This document shows positions 37,710-45,729 of a stretch of DNA of 64,000 nt, piece after piece. The stretch spans positions 78,925 to 142,924 of the forward strand of contig NZ_JAJATX010000008.1 in assembly GCF_020866965.1 (NCBI RefSeq), written 5' to 3'. The notes under the pieces are model-generated. The model was not told the DNA's origin and did no database searches. It was given only the letters and a program-made list of their open reading frames with translations. Each line of letters starts with the position of its first letter. The first letter of the stretch is position 1. This stretch comes from Microvirga roseola. Its GTDB lineage: Bacteria > Pseudomonadota > Alphaproteobacteria > Rhizobiales > Beijerinckiaceae. The position numbers and the translations under genes are program-made.

Positions 37710-38531
37710 ATGCCGCACGAAATGCAGTTCCAGAACGCCGTCGCCGTGATCACCGGGGCCACCCAGGGCCTGGGAGAAGCCATCGCCCGCCTGCTTGCCG
37801 AGCGCCGCGCCAAGGGCCTCGTGATCTGCGGGCGCAACGAGGAGCGCGGCCATGCGGTGGCGCGGGAGATTTCCGGCCAGGGCTGCCACACGGAATTCGT
37901 GCGGGCCGATCTCGAGAGCGTCGAGGAGGCGCGCCAGGTCACGGCGCGGGCGGACCATGTCTTCGGGCGCATCGACGCCCTGGTGAACGCCGCCGGCATC
38001 ACCGACCGCGGCACGATCTTCGATACGAGCCCGGAACTCTTCGACCGCATGTTCGCGGTCAATGTGCGCGCGCCGTTCTTCCTCATGCAGGAGACCGCGA
38101 AGATCATGCGGCGGGAGAGGATCGAGGGCGCGATGGTCAACATCCTGTCCATGTCGGCTCATGGCGGCCAGCCCTTCATCACCGCCTATTCCGGCTCGAA
38201 GGGCGCGCTTGCGACGCTCACCAAGAACGCCGCATTCAGCCTCATGCCCTGGCGCATCCGCGTGAACGCGCTCAACATCGGCTGGATGAACACGCCGGGC
38301 GAGCACCTGACCATGAAGACCTATCACGACGCGCCCGACGACTGGCTGGAGAAAGCCGTGAAGGAGCAGCCTTTCGGCCGCCTGCTGGAGCCAAGGGAGG
38401 TCGCCCGCGCGGTGGCGTTCCTCGCGAGCGCCGAATCCGGCATGATGACGGGCTCGGTGATCGATTTCGACCAGTCGGTGGCGGGCTGCTACGAGAGCGC
38501 CCCGCATCCCTCGACGCCGCCGCAATATTGA
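37710..38531 (+). CDS. SDR-family NAD(P)-dependent oxidoreductase
   Basis: The 273-residue protein has the SDR dinucleotide motif VITGATQGLGEAIAR, NAAG (LVNAAGITD), the Ser in NILSMSAHGG and the catalytic YxxxK in TAYSGSKGAL. It would oxidise or reduce a sugar, polyol or keto acid with NAD(P)(H). ATG 37710 was chosen because the preceding in-frame codons are not domain-like. Its stop abuts the stop of the convergent methyltransferase gene with no bases between. Confidence 0.92.
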   Translation: MPHEMQFQNAVAVITGATQGLGEAIARLLAERRAKGLVICGRNEERGHAVAREISGQGCHTEFVRADLESVEEARQVTARADHVFGRIDALVNAAGITDRGTIFDTSPELFDRMFAVNVRAPFFLMQETAKIMRRERIEGAMVNILSMSAHGGQPFITAYSGSKGALATLTKNAAFSLMPWRIRVNALNIGWMNTPGEHLTMKTYHDAPDDWLEKAVKEQPFGRLLEPREVARAVAFLASAESGMMTGSVIDFDQSVAGCYESAPHPSTPPQY

Positions 38532-39461
38532 TCACCGCTGCAGCACGCACAAAAACCCTGGAACCGGTGCGCCGCGATCCTCCCGGATCGAGGCGCGCTC
38601 GAAGACGAGGATCGTGAAGCCGACCGTCTCCGCGAGCTCCCGCAGACAGGTCTCGCTGTGCGCATAGCGCGCATCATGGCCCAGAACGACGCCGTCTCCC
38701 GGATGCGACTGGACCGTGAAGACGAAGAGCCCGCCGGGTTTCAGCACACGGTGCGTCTCGCGAAACACGGGTGCGAGGTCCGCCAGATAGATGAACACGT
38801 CGGCTGCGATCACGAGGTCCGCCTCGCCCTCGCCGCGACCCACGAGGAACGGCGTGAGGTGGCCCTGGTGGAGCCCCGCATAGAGCCCGCTTTGGCGGGC
38901 GCGCTCCAGCATGCGGCCTGAGAGATCCACGCCCTCCATGGTCCCGAAGGCGCCCTGCAGCGCCTTCGCCATCAGCCCGGTGCCGCAGCCGAGATCGAGC
39001 GCCCGCTCGAAATGCACGGGATGCGAGCCTGTGGCGCAGACCCGGCGAAGGGCCTCCACGATCAGGTCCGGCCCGCAATAGCCGAGGCTCTCGGTCAGAT
39101 GCTTCTCGAACCGGGGGGCGTAACCATCGAAGAGCGCGCGCACATAGCCGTCGGCGATGGCCGCTCCCGGCTCGAGCGCGCCCAGCCGGGCAAGATCGAT
39201 GCGCAGGCCGAGCGCATCCTCGGGCTCGAGCTCCAGCGCCTGGAGAAGCGCCGTCACGGCCTCACCCTGCGGACCCGTCATTGCCAGCGAGCGCCCCAGC
39301 AGGGCATGGGCCGCGGCGAAGCCCGGCGCGAGCTCGATCACCTGCCGCGCTAGATCGGCGGCGGCCGCGAAATCCCGCTCGTCGAAGGCGGCGCGGGCGT
39401 ATTCGTAGCGGCGGTCGGCCCGAAAATCGCCGGAGGATCGGTGGGTCGCAGTCAGGGACAT
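38532..39461 (-). CDS. SAM-dependent methyltransferase with N-terminal TPR-like region
   Basis: The 309-residue protein begins with TPR-like helices (FAAAADLARQVIELAPGFAA, LALGRSLA-type packing). A class I methyltransferase domain follows, with motif I ALDLGCGTGLMAKAL, motif II region VIAADVFIYLADLAPVF and VLKPGGLFVFTVQ. The domain order is that of NDUFAF5/BioC-like TPR-methyltransferases, but the substrate is unknown. ATG 39461 was chosen; the frame is open about 400 bases upstream through the repeats, with no protein character. Upstream of the start is a family B repeat. Confidence 0.88.
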   Translation of the reverse strand: MSLTATHRSSGDFRADRRYEYARAAFDERDFAAAADLARQVIELAPGFAAAHALLGRSLAMTGPQGEAVTALLQALELEPEDALGLRIDLARLGALEPGAAIADGYVRALFDGYAPRFEKHLTESLGYCGPDLIVEALRRVCATGSHPVHFERALDLGCGTGLMAKALQGAFGTMEGVDLSGRMLERARQSGLYAGLHQGHLTPFLVGRGEGEADLVIAADVFIYLADLAPVFRETHRVLKPGGLFVFTVQSHPGDGVVLGHDARYAHSETCLRELAETVGFTILVFERASIREDRGAPVPGFLCVLQR

Positions 39462-39630
39462 GGCGCTGCAATGAGCGAGGCCGGAAAGGCTGTCAATCGG
39501 GTCCGAAGAGGCCGCGATGCCGCTGCCTGGCATGACAGGCGCGGCGCGAACTCTCCTCCCCGCAGGCCTCGGGCCCTGCCCCGACCTGCTGTCTCTTGCG
39601 CAAGTCGGGAGTGACGAGCGCGACCGAAGC

Positions 39631-39716
39631 CCTCCTCCCCCTTGTGGGGAGGAGTTGGAGGTGGGGGTGTCATGGTCTGAAGCCTTGGCCCCACCCCACA
39701 ATGGGGAGGGGAATGG
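39631..39716. repeat. Family B palindromic repeat, short intergenic copy
   Basis: CCTCCTCCCCCTTGTGGGGA at the left and CCACAATGGGGAGGGGAAT at the right share the hairpin ends and the GGAGGTGGGGGTG core of the copies in the helicase and ligase genes, but the centre is shorter. It shows that the element also occurs outside genes. Confidence 0.75.
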
Positions 39717-39719
39717 GCG

Positions 39720-39817
39720 TGTCATCCCCGGCGACTCGAAGAGCCGGGAAGGGGATCCATGGCAGCGCGGGAGGGTGGCTTCCCTTCCCCTCCGCTGCGC
39801 TTCGGCCGGGAATGACA
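39720..39817. repeat. Dispersed imperfect palindrome, family A, copy 3 (inverted)
   Basis: It runs from TGTCATCCCCGGCGACTC to GCTTCGGCCGGGAATGACA, the reverse orientation of copies 1 and 2, and directly follows the family B copy. Together the two repeats fill about 190 bases upstream of the SOS box. Confidence 0.8.
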
Positions 39818-39863
39818 CCTTCCTGCTCCCCTCGCCGTCGTCCCCGGCGTTGTTCCGGAGCAT

Positions 39864-39878
39864 GTTCTTATTTTGTTC
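39864..39878. promoter_or_regulatory. SOS (LexA) box upstream of the exonuclease-ligase operon
   Basis: GTTCTTATTTTGTTC is an exact GTTC-N7-GTTC, the alphaproteobacterial LexA consensus, in A/T-rich DNA. It abuts a plausible promoter (TTTACT at 39879-39884, 16 bases, CTATAA at 39901-39906). LexA bound here would block transcription toward the exonuclease-ligase operon, 363 bases downstream. Confidence 0.75.
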
Positions 39879-40190
39879 TTTACTGTGGGGACAAGCTTTG
39901 CTATAAGCGGATCAGATCTGCTCCACGAGGGGCGCGCTCGCGAGGCGTCGCAAGAACGGGAGCAGGCACGGTCCTGCGGGAGGGCGACACGCACGCGCTC
40001 CCGACGGGAGGCCAGTCGCATCCGGCAACGGGTGATGGACCGCCTAAAAAAGCCGTGCGCGAGGGGCCACCCGGCTCTTTCCATCTCACCCATTTCTGAG
40101 CCGGATGCCTCTCGCGCCCCCTCTTCACCCCTTCAGGCTCGGAGCCAACAGGCTCCGGGCCCGAAGGTGCTGCTCTTTTTCGGATCAGCC
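39879..40190 (+). ncRNA. Candidate SOS-controlled leader or small RNA
   Basis: From the predicted start near 39913 the sequence can form several stems, including CGGGAGC (about 39957) with GCTCCCG (about 39998), an internal CAGG-N6-CCTG hairpin, and GGAGCC-AACA-GGCTCC followed by a CTCTTTTT run near 40175. It could be a structured 5' leader of the exonuclease gene, or a separate RNA ending at that run. No known RNA family was recognised. Low confidence. Confidence 0.3.
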
Positions 40191-40240
40191 CCTTTGACAC
40201 CCTGCCTGACATCCCTCCGGCTCTGCCTATATCCTTATCC

Positions 40241-41293
40241 ATGGCGCTGCGTTCCACCGATATCCTCACCCAGACCCCGCAAGGGCTCTACTGCCCCTTA
40301 GGCGACTTCCACATCGACCCGGTCCGTCCCGTGGAGCGGGCGCTCATCACCCATGGCCATTCGGACCATGCCCGCGCAGGCCACCGTCACGTCATGGCGA
40401 CGCGGGAGACGCTGCGCATCATGGGCGTGCGCTACGGCGAGGATTTCGCGGGCACGACGCAGGAGGCGGTGCTTGGCGAGGGCCTCCGCATCGGGGATGC
40501 GGGTGTGCGTTTCACGCCCGCGGGCCATGTGCTGGGCTCGGCGCAGATTGTCATCGAGGCCGGCGGCACCCGCATCGCGGTGTCGGGCGATTACAAGCGG
40601 GCGGAAGACCCGACCTGCATGCCCTACGAGGTCGTGCCCTGCGATGTCTTCATCACGGAGGCGACCTTCGGCCTGCCCGTCTTCCGCCATCCCGACACAC
40701 GGGCGGAAGTGCGAAAGCTTCTCGATTCCGTCGCCCTGTTCCCCGAGCGCGCCCACATCGTCGGCGCCTATGCACTCGGCAAGGCGCAGAGGGTCATGGC
40801 GCTGCTGCGCGAGGAAGGCTACGACCGGCCGATCCATCTCCACGGCGCCATGGAGCGCCTGACGGAGTTCTACAAGTCCGAGGGCATTCCTCTCGGCGAG
40901 ACGCCGAAGGTGGTCGCGTCCGAGCGCTCGAAGCTCGCAGGCACCATCGTGATCTGCCCGCCCTCCTCCATCCAGGACCTCTGGTCCCGCCGCTTTCCCG
41001 ATCCCGTCACCTGCTTCGCCTCCGGCTGGATGCGGGTGCGGGCGCGGGCGCGGCAGAAGGGCGTGGAGCTGCCGCTCGTAATCTCCGACCATTCCGACTG
41101 GGACGACCTGTGCCGCACGATCCGGGAAACGGGGGCGGGCGAAGTCTGGGTCACGCACGGACAGGAGGACGCCCTGGTCCATTGGTGCGAGACCCGCGGC
41201 ATCAAGGCGCGGCCCCTGCACATGCTGGGCTACGGCGACGAGGGCGAGGCGGAGGAGGCTCCCGCATCCGAAGACGCGGGAGGCGCGGCATGA
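40241..41293 (+). CDS. Ligase-associated DNA damage response exonuclease (MBL fold)
   Basis: The 350-residue protein has the metallo-beta-lactamase motif THGHSDHARAG, further metal ligands in TPAGHVLGSAQ and SGDYKRAEDP, and the C-terminal beta-CASP-like motif VISDHSDWDDL. It matches TIGR04122, a DNA exonuclease of the ligase-associated response cluster. It would trim DNA ends before sealing by the ligase, whose ATG overlaps this stop (ATGA). It is preceded by a long leader with an SOS box 363 bases upstream. Confidence 0.93.
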   Translation: MALRSTDILTQTPQGLYCPLGDFHIDPVRPVERALITHGHSDHARAGHRHVMATRETLRIMGVRYGEDFAGTTQEAVLGEGLRIGDAGVRFTPAGHVLGSAQIVIEAGGTRIAVSGDYKRAEDPTCMPYEVVPCDVFITEATFGLPVFRHPDTRAEVRKLLDSVALFPERAHIVGAYALGKAQRVMALLREEGYDRPIHLHGAMERLTEFYKSEGIPLGETPKVVASERSKLAGTIVICPPSSIQDLWSRRFPDPVTCFASGWMRVRARARQKGVELPLVISDHSDWDDLCRTIRETGAGEVWVTHGQEDALVHWCETRGIKARPLHMLGYGDEGEAEEAPASEDAGGAA

Positions 41294-43155
41294 ACCGCTT
41301 CGCCGCCTTCCTCGACCGGCTCGGCTACGAGCCGCGCCGCAACGCCAAGCTGCGGCTGCTCACCGATTACTTCAGCCGCACGCCGGACCCAGAGCGCGGC
41401 TATGCGCTGGCCGCCATGACCGGCGCGCTCATGTTCAAGGAAGCCAAGCCCGGCCTGATCCGCGGCCTCGTGGAGGAGCGCACGGACCCGGTGCTCTTCC
41501 GCATGTCCTACCATTATGTGGGCGACCTGGCGGAGACGGTGGCGCTGATCTGGCCTGCGCCGGGGCATGAGGCGGGCTTGATCCCCTCCCCCTTGCGGGG
41601 AGGGGCAGGGGTGGGGGTCGGAAAGTCGGAGCGCATCCCGAAGCTTGCTGAGAATGAAGCCCCTACAAGCGCTTCACCTGTGGACGCCTCATCCGGTCGA
41701 ACCACCCCCACCTCCACCTCCTCCCCGCAAGGGGGAGGAGAGATCGGCATCGGCCACAACAATCCTCCGCCCCATGTGCCGAGCCTCACGGAAGTCGTCG
41801 AGGCTCTGGCGACGGTCAGCAAGAGCGACCTGCCGGGCCGCATCGCTGGATGGATGGACGCCCTCGACGAGACCGGGCGCTGGGCCCTCATCAAGCTGAT
41901 CACCCGGGAGCTGCGCGTCGGTGTCTCGGCGCGTCTCGCCAAGACGGCGGTGGCGCAGCTCGGGGGTGTCGAGCCCGACGAGATCGAGCTGCTCTGGCAC
42001 GGGCTTGAGCCGCCATACGAAGATCTCTTCGCCTGGGTCGAAGGAAGGGGCGAGAAGCCCGAATCCGGCAACCCGGCACCATTCCGCCCGCCCATGCTCT
42101 CGCATCCGCTGGAGGAGGAGGATTTCGAGAAGCTCGACGCCGCCGACTTCCTGGCCGAGTGGAAATGGGACGGCATCCGCCTCCAGGCCGTGGCGGGCCA
42201 TGCGGGCGACGGCCGCCCCGTGCGGCGCATCTATTCGCGCACGGGCGAGGACGTCTCCCGCGCCTTCCCGGATCTCGTGGAGGCGCTTGCCTTCGAGGGG
42301 GCCATGGACGGCGAATTGCTGATCGTGCGCGAGGGCCGGGTGCAGAGCTTCAACGTGCTCCAGCAGCGCCTGAACCGGAAGGCCGTGACGCCCAAGCTCG
42401 TTGCGGAGTTCCCGGCGCACCTGCGCGTCTACGACATTCTGGCCGAGGGCGAGGAGGATCTGCGCGACCTGTCCTTCGCCGAACGGCGCAAGCGCCTGGA
42501 GGCGCTGGTCGCCCGGCTCGACGATCCGCGCATCGACCTCTCCCCCATGGTGCCGTTCGCGACCTGGGAGGACCTCGCCGCCGCGCGCTCCGACCCGGCC
42601 TCCGTCGGCGCAGGACCCGATGCGGACGCCATCGAGGGCTGCATGATCAAGCGCGCGAACAGCCCCTACCTTCCCGGCCGGCCCAAGGGCTACTGGTACA
42701 AGTGGAAGCGCGACCCGTACCTTGTCGATGCGGTGATGATGTATGGCCAGCGCGGCCACGGAAAGCGCTCGTCCTTTTACTCCGACTACACCTTCGGCGT
42801 CTGGCGCGACGGACCGGGCGGCGAGGAGCTGGTGCCGGTGGGCAAGGCCTATCACGGCTTCACCGACGAGGAGCTGGTGAAGCTCGACCGCTATGTCCGC
42901 AACCACACGGTCAATCGCTTCGGCCCGGTGCGGGAGGTGGAATACGGCAGGGACCGGGGTCTCGTGCTGGAGGTGGCCTTCGAGGGGCTGCAGCGCTCGA
43001 CCCGGCACAAGTCCGGCGTTGCCATGCGCTTTCCACGGATCAACCGCATCCGCTGGGACAAGCCTGCGGCGGAGGCCGACCGGATCGAGACCCTGGAAAA
43101 GATCCTCGAGCGGGGCGAGAAGGAGATCCACCCGCTGCAGGATCAGGAGACATGA
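41290..43155 (+). CDS. ATP-dependent DNA ligase of the ligase-associated damage response, with in-frame repeat insertion
   Basis: The 621-residue protein has an N-terminal DNA-binding region, the adenylated lysine near residue 292 in EWKWDGIR, then MDGELLIV, VEGC-like IEGCMIKR and YWYKWKRD (motifs I, IIIa, IV, V), and an OB domain. It belongs to the PP_1105-type ATP ligases (TIGR04120), which seal nicks in the cluster with Lhr helicase, PdeM and MBL exonuclease. Residues about 98-150 are foreign: IPSPLRGGAGVGVG through TSTSSPQGGGE, encoded by the repeat at 41582-41741 in the N-terminal domain. The insertion lies in a loop ahead of PSLTEVVEAL, so activity may persist. Confidence 0.93.
   Translation: MNRFAAFLDRLGYEPRRNAKLRLLTDYFSRTPDPERGYALAAMTGALMFKEAKPGLIRGLVEERTDPVLFRMSYHYVGDLAETVALIWPAPGHEAGLIPSPLRGGAGVGVGKSERIPKLAENEAPTSASPVDASSGRTTPTSTSSPQGGGEIGIGHNNPPPHVPSLTEVVEALATVSKSDLPGRIAGWMDALDETGRWALIKLITRELRVGVSARLAKTAVAQLGGVEPDEIELLWHGLEPPYEDLFAWVEGRGEKPESGNPAPFRPPMLSHPLEEEDFEKLDAADFLAEWKWDGIRLQAVAGHAGDGRPVRRIYSRTGEDVSRAFPDLVEALAFEGAMDGELLIVREGRVQSFNVLQQRLNRKAVTPKLVAEFPAHLRVYDILAEGEEDLRDLSFAERRKRLEALVARLDDPRIDLSPMVPFATWEDLAAARSDPASVGAGPDADAIEGCMIKRANSPYLPGRPKGYWYKWKRDPYLVDAVMMYGQRGHGKRSSFYSDYTFGVWRDGPGGEELVPVGKAYHGFTDEELVKLDRYVRNHTVNRFGPVREVEYGRDRGLVLEVAFEGLQRSTRHKSGVAMRFPRINRIRWDKPAAEADRIETLEKILERGEKEIHPLQDQET
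41582..41741. repeat. Family B palindromic repeat inserted in frame in the DNA ligase gene
   Basis: About 160 bp bounded by TCCCCTCCCCCTTGCGGGGA and CTCCTCCCCGCAAGGGGGAG, with the core GGGGGTCGGAAAGTCGGAGC shared with the helicase copy. The reading frame is kept. The encoded peptide ends SSPQGGGE, as the helicase peptide ends PSPQGGGE, so both copies sit in the same orientation relative to their genes. Confidence 0.87.
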
Positions 43156-43157
43156 CC

Positions 43158-43610
43158 ATGCCCGACATCGAGACCCTCGCCGAGGGCAGCGTGACGCGAC
43201 AGGCCAGCGGGCGCCTCACGGTGGAGACCAGGGGACAGGGCTTCACCGAGATCACCGGCGCGGCGTCGCGATGGGTCGCTGGAACCGGCATCCGCGATGG
43301 CCTGCTCACCGTGTTCTGCCGCCATACCTCGGCCTCGCTCCTCATCCAGGAGAATGCCGATCCGGATGTCCGCCGGGACCTCCTCGCCGCCTTCGACCGC
43401 CTGGCTCCGCGCAATGCGGGCTATGTCCATTCCACGGAGGGGCCGGACGACATGCCGGCCCATATCCGGACCATGCTCTCGGGGAGCTCCCTCGGCATCC
43501 CGGTCGTGGAGGGACGGATGGTGCTGGGGACCTGGCAGGGCCTCTACCTCGTGGAGCACCGGGACCGGCCCCTTAGCCGCGAACTTGTTTTCCACCTGAT
43601 CGGAGCGTAA
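43158..43610 (+). CDS. YjbQ-family (secondary thiamine-phosphate synthase-like) protein
   Basis: The 150-residue protein has FCRHTSASLLIQENADPDVRR, YVHSTEGPDDMPAHIRTML and LGTWQGLYLVEHR, the hallmark segments of the UPF0047/YjbQ family. E. coli YjbQ has weak thiamine-phosphate synthase activity, but the true role is unclear. ATG 43158 is 9 bases after AGGAG. ATG 43152, which overlaps the ligase stop, is too close to the ribosome-binding site. It follows the ligase gene without a gap and is probably co-transcribed. Confidence 0.9.
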   Translation: MPDIETLAEGSVTRQASGRLTVETRGQGFTEITGAASRWVAGTGIRDGLLTVFCRHTSASLLIQENADPDVRRDLLAAFDRLAPRNAGYVHSTEGPDDMPAHIRTMLSGSSLGIPVVEGRMVLGTWQGLYLVEHRDRPLSRELVFHLIGA

Positions 43611-43748
43611 TCCACATACCGTAAGTTCCCGGATGTTGTCCCCCGGTGCTTTCCAGTAGAATGGCCGTGGTTTTCCATTGCCGCCTTGCTATTTCATCGG
43701 GGAAGCGGCTAAGGCACTTGAAAAAGCCTCTCGTGGGAGAAGACGACA

Positions 43749-44420
43749 GTGCAGGGTCCCGCCACCACGATCATCATCGCCGATGACCACCCCCTGTTCC
43801 GCGGTGCGCTGCGGCAGGCCATCGCCTCTTCCATGCCGCAGGCGCGCGTCATCGAGGCGAGCGGCATGGAGGACCTGAACGCGGCTCTGACCCAGGAGCG
43901 GGACGTGGACCTGATCCTGCTCGACCTCACCATGCCGGGCGTGCAGGGCTTTTCGGGCCTCATGTCCCTCCGGGCGCAGTTCCCGGAACTGCCGGTGGTC
44001 ATCGTTTCCGCAACGGAAGAGCCTACCGTCATCCGCCGCGCCATGGACTTCGGCGCCTCGGGCTTCATTCCGAAATCCATCGACACGGACAGCATCGGCG
44101 GTGCGATCCAGGCCGTACTCGACGGCGACACCTGGACCCCGCCGGACGTGGATCTTTCGGCTGCGGAAGACAAGGAAACCGCCGATCTCGTCCGCCGCCT
44201 CGGCACCCTCACCCCACAGCAGGTCCGCGTGCTGACCATGCTGTCGGAGGGACTGCTCAACAAGCAGATCGCCTATGAGCTGGGCGTCTCGGAGGCCACC
44301 GTGAAGGCCCACGTTTCCGCCATCCTCGACAAGCTCGGCGTCGACAGCCGCACCCAGGCCGTGATCGCCGCCTCGAAGATCGGCGTCACCCAGCGCCCCT
44401 CCCCCGCCAGCGCCGATTAA
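43749..44420 (+). CDS. LuxR/NarL-type response regulator
   Basis: The 223-residue protein has an N-terminal receiver domain (IIIADDHPLFRGAL with the acidic pair, LILLDLTMPGVQG with the phospho-Asp, VIVSATE, and the Lys in GFIPKS). The C-terminal LuxR helix-turn-helix is LTPQQVRVLTMLSEGLLNKQIA followed by SEATVKAHVSAILDKL. The start is GTG 43749, 9 bases after GGAGA. No histidine kinase gene is adjacent, so it is an orphan here. The hybrid kinase at 16116 is one possible partner, as similar regulators work with SLC5-type kinases. Its stop overlaps the convergent esterase stop. Confidence 0.92.
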   Translation: MQGPATTIIIADDHPLFRGALRQAIASSMPQARVIEASGMEDLNAALTQERDVDLILLDLTMPGVQGFSGLMSLRAQFPELPVVIVSATEEPTVIRRAMDFGASGFIPKSIDTDSIGGAIQAVLDGDTWTPPDVDLSAAEDKETADLVRRLGTLTPQQVRVLTMLSEGLLNKQIAYELGVSEATVKAHVSAILDKLGVDSRTQAVIAASKIGVTQRPSPASAD

Positions 44421-45358
44421 AGCGCCTCCACGAACGCATCGATCCGCGACAGGGCCTGCTCCGACATCGCGCTGTCGAAGCGGATGAAGACATGGCAGCC
44501 GCCCGGCCAGATGGCGAGCTCGGTCCGGTTGTTGGCGGCAGCCCAGCGGGAGGCCATGAAGAGGGTATCATCCAGGAGCATGTCCCGCGTGCCGACGGAA
44601 AAGAGTGCGGGCGGCAGGCCCTTGAGATCGGCATAGAGCGGAGAAACCGCGGGGTCGCGCCGGTCGAGGTTCGGACCGCAGAAATTGTCGGCGAAAACCT
44701 TGACGCCGGGGGTGTTCAGGATGAGCGGTTCGTTGCCCCAGTTGGCGGCGCTCGGGGTCATGCTGACGTCGTAGCAGCCTGCAAAGAGGTTCGCGCCACG
44801 GAACGGGCTGAGGCCGTGCCTATCGCGCAGGCGCAGCAGGGTCAGGGCCAAAAGATGCGCTCCGGCCGACTCGCCGCCGATGAAGAGGCGCGACGTGCCG
44901 AAGCGGCTCTCCGCCTCCCGAGCAAGCCAGAGGGCCGCCGCCTCGCAATCGTCCGGGCCGGCCGGGAACGGGTGTTCGGGAGCAAGCCTGTATTCCACCG
45001 AGACCACCGCAAGGCCGCATCTGTCCGCTAAGCGGTCGAGCCAGGGGTCCTGCTCGTCGGCGGTGCCGATGGTCCATCCGCCGCCGTGGATGTGGAGATA
45101 GGCTCCGCGAGGATTGTCCGGGGCGATGATCCGCAAGGGGATCGGCCCGCCCGGGCCGTCGATGGCGATCGTTTTGGCCCTGAGGCTGAAAGGCAGGGGC
45201 GGAAAAATCCCTGCGCCCTTGCGGCGGTTCTCCCGGATGAGGGCGGGGGGAGCCTCCCAGTAGCGCCCCATGCCGGAGAGCTTCGCCACGATGTCCGCAT
45301 TCTGAGCACGGATCTCGTCGCTGATGGCTGCGGGGTCGAAAAGCGCTGGATCGATCAT
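44417..45358 (-). CDS. Alpha/beta hydrolase, hormone-sensitive-lipase-type esterase
   Basis: The 313-residue protein has the HSL-family oxyanion-hole motif YLHIHGGGWTIG, the nucleophile motif FIGGESAGAHL, and the Asp and His of the triad in SVGTRDMLLDD and GCHVFIRF. It is a cytoplasmic esterase of short- to medium-chain esters; the natural substrate is unknown. ATG 45358 follows CGAGGCC. An extension to 45409 in frame has no domain support. The stop overlaps that of the convergent response regulator. Confidence 0.9.
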   Translation of the reverse strand: MIDPALFDPAAISDEIRAQNADIVAKLSGMGRYWEAPPALIRENRRKGAGIFPPLPFSLRAKTIAIDGPGGPIPLRIIAPDNPRGAYLHIHGGGWTIGTADEQDPWLDRLADRCGLAVVSVEYRLAPEHPFPAGPDDCEAAALWLAREAESRFGTSRLFIGGESAGAHLLALTLLRLRDRHGLSPFRGANLFAGCYDVSMTPSAANWGNEPLILNTPGVKVFADNFCGPNLDRRDPAVSPLYADLKGLPPALFSVGTRDMLLDDTLFMASRWAAANNRTELAIWPGGCHVFIRFDSAMSEQALSRIDAFVEAL

Positions 45359-45453
45359 GCCGGCCTCGGATGGGTTGCGTTCGTCATCGACCCTTGCGAT
45401 GAAGCACACGCCAATGCGCAGGTCCAGTTACGCTTTCTGACGAGATTGAGGAT

Positions 45454-45714
45454 ATGTCCAACCTGAACCGGTTTCTCGGCGGCTCCCCCGGCACTGTGCT
45501 GGCGAAGCTGATCTTCCTGTCCCTGCTCGTCGGCGCCTTCATGGCGTTTCTCGATATCACGCCGGTCGGGCTGATCGAGGGCCTCTTCAACTGGCTCGCC
45601 TCGATCCTGGACCTCAGCTTCGAGACCGTGAAGGAGGTCGGGCTCTGGATCCTCTACGGCGCCGTCATCGTCGTGCCGCTCTGGCTCATCTCCCGCCTGC
45701 TCAGCCGGCGCTGA
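45454..45714 (+). CDS. Small DUF6460-type membrane protein
   Basis: The 86-residue protein starts SNLNRFLGGSPGTVLAKLIF and has two hydrophobic helices (LIFLSLLVGAFMAFLDI and LWILYGAVIVVPLWLISRLL). It resembles the DUF6460 family common in Hyphomicrobiales, of unknown function, probably in the inner membrane. The gene is 12 bases upstream of the MATE gene and may share its mRNA. Confidence 0.75.
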   Translation: MSNLNRFLGGSPGTVLAKLIFLSLLVGAFMAFLDITPVGLIEGLFNWLASILDLSFETVKEVGLWILYGAVIVVPLWLISRLLSRR

Positions 45715-45729
45715 TCGTCGAGGATCGTG

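Larger units (their letters stand above)
39462..40240. other. 779-bp repeat-bearing divergent intergenic region
   Basis: It contains a short family B repeat (39631-39716), an inverted family A repeat (39720-39817), an SOS box with promoter (39864-39906) and about 330 bases of G/C-rich, potentially structured sequence before the exonuclease start. Open frames on both strands here lack domain or codon-use support and were not called. GGAGCC-AACA-GGCTCC near 40140-40155, followed by CTCTTTTT at about 40171-40178, resembles a terminator. Confidence 0.6.

Noticed and set aside
39462..39863. Upstream extension of the methyltransferase frame through the repeats
   Set aside because: The added residues derive from family A and B repeats, and the TPR-methyltransferase starts naturally at 39461.
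39901..40269. A 122-codon minus-strand frame upstream of the exonuclease gene
   Set aside because: No ribosome-binding site, no domain, low-complexity composition, and it overlaps the promoter region.
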